Assembly: GCF_001643375.1 (NCBI RefSeq) | Contig: NZ_LSHB01000011.1 | Span: 62,001 to 126,000, forward strand | Source of the DNA: Chryseobacterium sp. FP211-J200 | GTDB lineage: Bacteria > Bacteroidota > Bacteroidia > Flavobacteriales > Weeksellaceae | Reading direction: 5' to 3' | DNA: 64,000 bases | Part shown: positions 59,985-64,000 of the stretch, in pieces | Layout: every line of letters starts with the position of its first letter | Numbering within the stretch: position 1 is the first letter of the stretch | Notes under the pieces: generated by a model | Databases searched by the model: none | Told to the model about the DNA's origin: nothing | Seen by the model: only the letters and a program-made list of their open reading frames with translations | Made by a program: the position numbers and the translations under genes

Positions 59985-60719
59985 TTACCAATCTTTCTCA
60001 TTGCTTTGCGGCATAGAGTTAGATTTTTTGTTTAAAATTCTTCTCGCAGTTTCCTTCTCTCTGTTTTCGATATCTTTCAGGATCTGTCTTTCTGCTTCTT
60101 TTGGAATATTATTTTCCTCTTTTTTTGGCTGATTGGGTTTACCTTGGTCTTTCCCTTTTTGGTCATCGCCTTTGCCGTCCTGCTGGTTTTTTTTCTGATT
60201 ACCTTTATCAGAATCATCTTTGTTCTTCTGGTCTTGATCGCCGCCCTTCCCTTTGTTCTGTTTTTGCTTTTGCTGATCCTTTTTCTCTTTGTCTTTCAGC
60301 ATGGCGATCTCATAGTTTTTACGGATGGCTTCGTTATATGGATCTTGTTTCAGGGCTTGCTTGTAGTAATCTGCAGCTTTTTCAGGATTATTGGATTGTA
60401 TAGAGACATTGCCCATGTTGTACAGTGCCGCCGCTTTTTCATATTTGCTTTTGGTGTATTTTGCCGCTTTTTCGTATTCAGCGCTTGCCTCTTCGTACTT
60501 TTTGCTTTTGTAAAGCGCATTTCCCAAGTTGTAACGAGCAGTATAATTGCTGTTCTTTTCGGCAATTGCTTCCAGATATTTGCTTGAGGATGCATCATAT
60601 TCCTTGGCATCAAATTTCTTATTACCTTCGTAAACCAATGCATTGTAACTCTTCTGCGCAAAAAGAAATTGCGAAGAAATCATCATACAAATCAGGGTTA
60701 AAGTAGATTTAAAATTCAT
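59985..60719 (-). CDS. batC: Tetratricopeptide-repeat protein, BatC-like
   Basis: 244 residues. A signal peptide (to about 21, FLFAQ) is followed by tandem TPR motifs (YNALVYEGNKKFDAKEYDASSSKYLEAI, YTARYNLGNALYKSKKYEEASAEYEKA, AAALYNMGNVSIQSNNPEKAADYYKQAL, about 25-145). The C-terminal half is low-complexity, rich in Lys, Gln, Gly and Asp, and probably disordered. It abuts BatD with no gap, which fixes the pairing. A terminator in the spacer upstream separates it from the ABC genes. Confidence 0.85.
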   Translation of the reverse strand: MNFKSTLTLICMMISSQFLFAQKSYNALVYEGNKKFDAKEYDASSSKYLEAIAEKNSNYTARYNLGNALYKSKKYEEASAEYEKAAKYTKSKYEKAAALYNMGNVSIQSNNPEKAADYYKQALKQDPYNEAIRKNYEIAMLKDKEKKDQQKQKQNKGKGGDQDQKNKDDSDKGNQKKNQQDGKGDDQKGKDQGKPNQPKKEENNIPKEAERQILKDIENREKETARRILNKKSNSMPQSNEKDW

Positions 60720-60847
60720 TGATACAAAATTATCCGTTTTATTGTTAAAATCAACACTTTAAAAGTTAAAGTTGGGTTAAAAATGAGACTCGAAAAAACC
60801 TTTATTTAAGGCACTTTTTTAACAATTAGATTACCAATTTAACATAA

Positions 60848-60876
60848 TAAAACCACCAGAAATCATGCTAGTGGTT
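60848..60876 (-). terminator. Terminator of ABC permease gene
   Basis: AACCAC-C/T-AG stem with one mismatch and T-rich tail on the minus strand. It lies in the 264-bp spacer 60720-60983, where I see nothing else beyond AT-rich sequence. Confidence 0.6.
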
Positions 60877-60983
60877 CTATAGATCAATGGAATCAATCAA
60901 ATATTTAATTAAATTTAACTTTAATTAAACAAATATAACATATTGTATTTTAAATAACTAAATTAATTCACATAAAGTTAATT

Positions 60984-61829
60984 TTACCAATCTTTTTTCT
61001 TCAGGATATAGTAACTACTGCTTATAAAAACAATGGACCATATCACACATGCGATAACACTTCCAATAGGATATTGAAATTTGAACTCCATTCCCAGCAT
61101 TTGCGCCATACTGGTTCTGACCAAAGGATTAGGAATAAGATTGGACATACTTTCCAACGGTAGATAATCTGTAAGGAAAGTCGTTGTATTTAAAACTTTA
61201 GCTTTTTCCAATTCTGTAATATGATGTTGAATCCCAAATGTTTCAACACCAATCATGATCTTCTCCACAAACCAGAACATAAAAAATCCCAAAAACACAA
61301 AAATTGATTTTCTGAATAGGATTGATAAAAACATCAAAAATGAAAAGAATGTAAAAAGCTTCAAAAAATAATTGAAAATGAAATAGATCTCTTTAAAGAT
61401 TAAATCACTCTCCTGAGTCGCAGAATAGCTTTTGCCTAAAATAAATCCGATAATAAACACCAGCAAAGTTGAAAAACCTGTGAACACCAAGATGGTCAAG
61501 AGTTTCGAAAAGATGAATTCTTCCCTACTCAACCCGTCAATTAGATTTTGCTTGAACATCCTGTTGCTAAACTCCTGACAAATAGAGAAAACAATAATAC
61601 AACCAAGGAAAATTTTCAGAAGCCCTACGATGTAAGTTGTGAAATTCCAAACGCCTGGGAAATTATACATCCCTTGCTCTTTTAAATTGACCTTGATCCC
61701 AAGTATGTCAAAATCCACCAAACCAATAAACAGCAATCCTACTAAAACGATGAAATACAGAAGTGCAAATATTTTGAATGGCCTATAGTTCAGGTTTTTG
61801 AGATATTCTAATTTTAATAATCGTATCAT
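60984..61829 (-). CDS. ABC transporter permease (ABC-2 type)
   Basis: 281 residues with about six transmembrane segments. The N-terminal half has FKIFALLYFIVLVGLLFIGL, a long hydrophilic loop, and NFTTYIVGLLKIFLGCIIVFSICQEFSNRMFKQNLIDGLSREEFIFSKLL, the typical arrangement of the lantibiotic-immunity or Na+-export type permease. Its start overlaps the ATPase stop by 4 bp. Substrate unknown; it likely exports a drug, lipid or peptide. Confidence 0.87.
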   Translation of the reverse strand: MIRLLKLEYLKNLNYRPFKIFALLYFIVLVGLLFIGLVDFDILGIKVNLKEQGMYNFPGVWNFTTYIVGLLKIFLGCIIVFSICQEFSNRMFKQNLIDGLSREEFIFSKLLTILVFTGFSTLLVFIIGFILGKSYSATQESDLIFKEIYFIFNYFLKLFTFFSFLMFLSILFRKSIFVFLGFFMFWFVEKIMIGVETFGIQHHITELEKAKVLNTTTFLTDYLPLESMSNLIPNPLVRTSMAQMLGMEFKFQYPIGSVIACVIWSIVFISSSYYILKKKDW

Positions 61830-62725
61830 GAGTTGGATTGTTTTACAAGTTCTAGGAATTGAGTTTCGAGGCTTTCTTTTTTCTTCGTGAGATGCGATAG
61901 GAAGATGCCTTTTTCGAATAGTTTTTTGTTAAGTTCCGAAGCTGAAATATCTTGTGAGATCTGCGCAATGACCAATTGGTCTTTCTCTTTCACGCTGGAG
62001 AAAATATTCAAACTATTTAATACCGAAATTAATGACGCTGCATCATCAGACTTCAATTCAAAGAAACCTTTGGTATTGCTCATTGCATCCACTGACCCGG
62101 AATAGATCGCTGTTCCGTGCTTCAAAACGATCACGTGGCTGCAAATTTTCTCTATCTCGTCCAAAAGGTGGCTTGCTACGATAATTGTTGTTCCAGACTT
62201 CGCAATCGAGTTGATAATATCTCTGATCTGGATGATTCCTTCAGGATCCAAACCGTTTGTCGGCTCATCCAGGATCAGCACTTCTGGATTTGCCAATAGC
62301 GCCGAAGCAATTGCCAAGCGTTGTTTCATTCCCAGAGAATAAGTGGAAAAAGCATCTTTCTTTCTAGCCAGTAGATTAACGGTTTCCAAAACCTGATCGA
62401 TCCTTTTAGTCGGAGCACCTTTGATTGTCGCAACGATTTCCAGATTTTTCTCAGCACTCAAGTATGGATAGAAATTGGGTTGTTCGATGATCGCACCGAT
62501 TCTCTTCAAAGTGTCAGTATCTGTTCCCTCTTTTCCAAACCATTTCCAGCTTCCGGAAGTTGGATTGATGGTGGAAAGCAGCATCCCGAATGTGGTTGAT
62601 TTTCCGCTTCCATTGGGTCCTAAAAGACCATAGACATTCCCTTTCTCTACATCAAAGGAAATATTGTTGACCGCTATCTGCTTGAATCGCTTGGTCAGAT
62701 TTTTGACTTCCAGAATTTTTTCCAT
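61826..62725 (-). CDS. ABC transporter ATP-binding protein
   Basis: 299 residues. Walker A GPNGSGKST (36-44), signature YSLGMKQRLAIA (about 129-140), Walker B VLILDEPTNGLDPEG, then the H-loop in ASHLLDEIEK. The C-terminal 80 residues form an extra domain (GSVDAMSNTKGFFELKSDD ... KKLFEKGIFLSHLTKKKESLETQFLEL), as in ABC-2 exporters of the CcmA/BcrA type. It drives the permease encoded next to it. Confidence 0.93.
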   Translation of the reverse strand: MEKILEVKNLTKRFKQIAVNNISFDVEKGNVYGLLGPNGSGKSTTFGMLLSTINPTSGSWKWFGKEGTDTDTLKRIGAIIEQPNFYPYLSAEKNLEIVATIKGAPTKRIDQVLETVNLLARKKDAFSTYSLGMKQRLAIASALLANPEVLILDEPTNGLDPEGIIQIRDIINSIAKSGTTIIVASHLLDEIEKICSHVIVLKHGTAIYSGSVDAMSNTKGFFELKSDDAASLISVLNSLNIFSSVKEKDQLVIAQISQDISASELNKKLFEKGIFLSHLTKKKESLETQFLELVKQSNS

Positions 62726-62815
62726 ATAAATATTTAATATAAAAGTCTTGCTATTAGTACAATTGTTACTTTGATTTGTATAGTTTTTGTTAAATCAAAT
62801 CAAAAGATTGAAAAA

Positions 62816-64000
62816 ATGACCCAAAACATCACCGAGTTTTCCGAAAAACTAGACATTTCCGAAGAGAGCCTCAAACAGTTTATTCAGGATTTTGACCTTG
62901 ATATATCAGCTTGCCTTTCTCCGAAACTTAATATTACACAAAATTTTGAAACTTTTGCGATAGAAAATCAGGAATTTCTAAAAAAATACGACAAAGATCT
63001 GAGTGAAGAAAAAAGCATTACTCAAATCGCAGATAAAATAGATCAGCCTGTAGAAAAAGTAGAAGAGATCATCAAGAATAATGTTCCGAACATCTATGAC
63101 AACGGACTTTACAGATCTTCTGTCTCAACATTTGGGATCGATCGTAAGCTGGGTGGAAATTATCAGTTCATTTATAATTATTTTGGCAACAAGTCCGAGC
63201 TTACACAGCGAGATTTTGTCGGTTACAGAGATTTGTTCTTTTATATTTATGACATGCTGGAACCATTCATCAACCCAGAACAATCCAAGAATTGGGGAAT
63301 CCAAAAGGCAGCTGGAATAATCGTTTACGGACCACCGGGAAGTGGTAAGATCTTTTGGGCAAAAAAAATTGCAGAAATGATTGATTTTGAGTTTTTTGAA
63401 ATCCAAAAATCCAAGTTAAAACCCACGTCTTCGATTGATGAAAAGACAACTTTTGACAGCTATCTTTCTGAGATGTTGAAAAAGGACAAGATCATCCTGT
63501 TTTTGGAAAATTTTGATGAGATCATGATGCAAAAAACCGAAAATCGAATCATTAGCAATAACAATGAAGAAGTTCAGGATTGCATTTTCCATAATATTGA
63601 AAAATTCGAAAAGGAAAATCTTTTAATGATCGGTTCTGCAAGAGAACTAGCGGGAATTGAACCTGAGATCATTGCGCCGGGAAGGTTCGATGTTTTGATA
63701 CCGATCTTTCCACCCAACTTGCATGAGCGTGCAGAAATGCTGCTTTACAATATGACAAAAAATCTGAGTGATGATGCCACTTTATTAAAAATATTGAAAG
63801 AAAACAAAGCGGACCAAATTCCATTTTGGATTGAAACTGCTGAAAAAATGAAGGTCTTTTCCAACACGATGATCGTCGACTTCACACAAAGTCTTAAAAA
63901 ACGGATACGAAGTTCATACCTGAAAAACAGAACGGAACAAATTATAATCAATCAAGGAATTTTGGAAGCCTCTTTCAAAGAATCTGCAGCCAAATTGACC
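62816..64000 (+). CDS. AAA-family ATPase, C-terminus beyond window edge
   Basis: Starting at ATG 62816, the frame is open for 395 codons to the window edge. It has no in-window stop. The N-terminal domain (about 1-150) is helical, with acidic segments and no recognised fold. Then Walker A YGPPGSGKIFWAKKI (G172-K178), a Walker B-like IILFLENFDE (an unusual ENFDE in place of the hhhhDE core), sensor-like IGSARELAGIEPEIIAPGRFDVLIPI with the arginine finger in PGRFD. This looks like a classic AAA unfoldase/ATPase of the FtsH/26S-regulatory type. Divergent from the ABC genes; function unknown. Confidence 0.8.
   Translation, partial: MTQNITEFSEKLDISEESLKQFIQDFDLDISACLSPKLNITQNFETFAIENQEFLKKYDKDLSEEKSITQIADKIDQPVEKVEEIIKNNVPNIYDNGLYRSSVSTFGIDRKLGGNYQFIYNYFGNKSELTQRDFVGYRDLFFYIYDMLEPFINPEQSKNWGIQKAAGIIVYGPPGSGKIFWAKKIAEMIDFEFFEIQKSKLKPTSSIDEKTTFDSYLSEMLKKDKIILFLENFDEIMMQKTENRIISNNNEEVQDCIFHNIEKFEKENLLMIGSARELAGIEPEIIAPGRFDVLIPIFPPNLHERAEMLLYNMTKNLSDDATLLKILKENKADQIPFWIETAEKMKVFSNTMIVDFTQSLKKRIRSSYLKNRTEQIIINQGILEASFKESAAKLT

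Noticed and set aside
1-64000. tRNA, rRNA, integrase, transposase or prophage genes
   Set aside because: I looked for them and saw none. The accessory pieces therefore have no visible mobility enzyme other than the DUF559 nuclease.

Overview
The window looks like chromosome of a Bacteroidota bacterium of the Flavobacteriia, most like Chryseobacterium and relatives (Weeksellaceae). The reasons are low GC, promoters with the Bacteroidota -7 box TAnnTTTG, two secreted proteases with C-terminal type IX secretion (T9SS) sorting domains, DUF5686, BatC/BatD and DUF6261 proteins, and the Bacteroidota-type long urocanate hydratase. This assignment is inference from gene content. There are no rRNA or tRNA genes, no CRISPR array and no complete insertion sequence.

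Layout. 1-8.4 kb: a CsgG-like protein with a lipoprotein, a branched-chain-type E2 acyltransferase, a quinol-monooxygenase-like protein, a secreted M36 metalloprotease, LolA, a YdeI-like protein and a putative outer-membrane protein. 8.4-11.1 kb is an accessory island: a TIR-domain gene broken at an A-run, a REP-like element containing a 57-bp near-copy of gcvP, and an orphan gene followed by a 21-bp tandem array. 11.2-24.3 kb: OmpA-family porin, gcvP, a three-gene fatty-acid/SDR operon, two alpha/beta hydrolases, pdxJ, a mechanosensitive channel and small membrane proteins. 24.3-34.6 kb: ung, two lactonase-like beta-propellers around a DUF5686 protein, rsmA, idi, galE and a sugar aminotransferase. 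34.7-45.4 kb: a T9SS subtilase, a GT14 glycosyltransferase, an XRE/DUF2975 pair, rarA, a DedA protein, a hydroxyacid dehydrogenase, a DUF559 endonuclease cassette and hutU. 45.4-48.0 kb is a second accessory island: a nucleotidyltransferase-fold protein overlapping an unknown partner, a 42-bp tandem array and a DUF6261 gene. 48.1-64 kb: an Rrf2 regulator with a reductase, a serine hydrolase, acyl-CoA dehydrogenase divergent from two tandem acyl-CoA synthetases, MarC, BatD/BatC, an ABC exporter and the start of an AAA ATPase that runs off the window.

The most interesting signal is a shared promoter architecture. A dyad TTACGG-N4-CC(G/A)TAA lies exactly 21 bp before a TAnnTTTG box at three places: before the CsgG/lipoprotein operon, before the TIR locus and before the nucleotidyltransferase pair. 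This suggests one regulator links otherwise unconnected accessory loci, two of which look like possible defence or conflict genes. Many spacers also carry dispersed repeats, including an inverted pair of about 170-184 bp elements 16 kb apart and boxes flanking the DUF559 gene.
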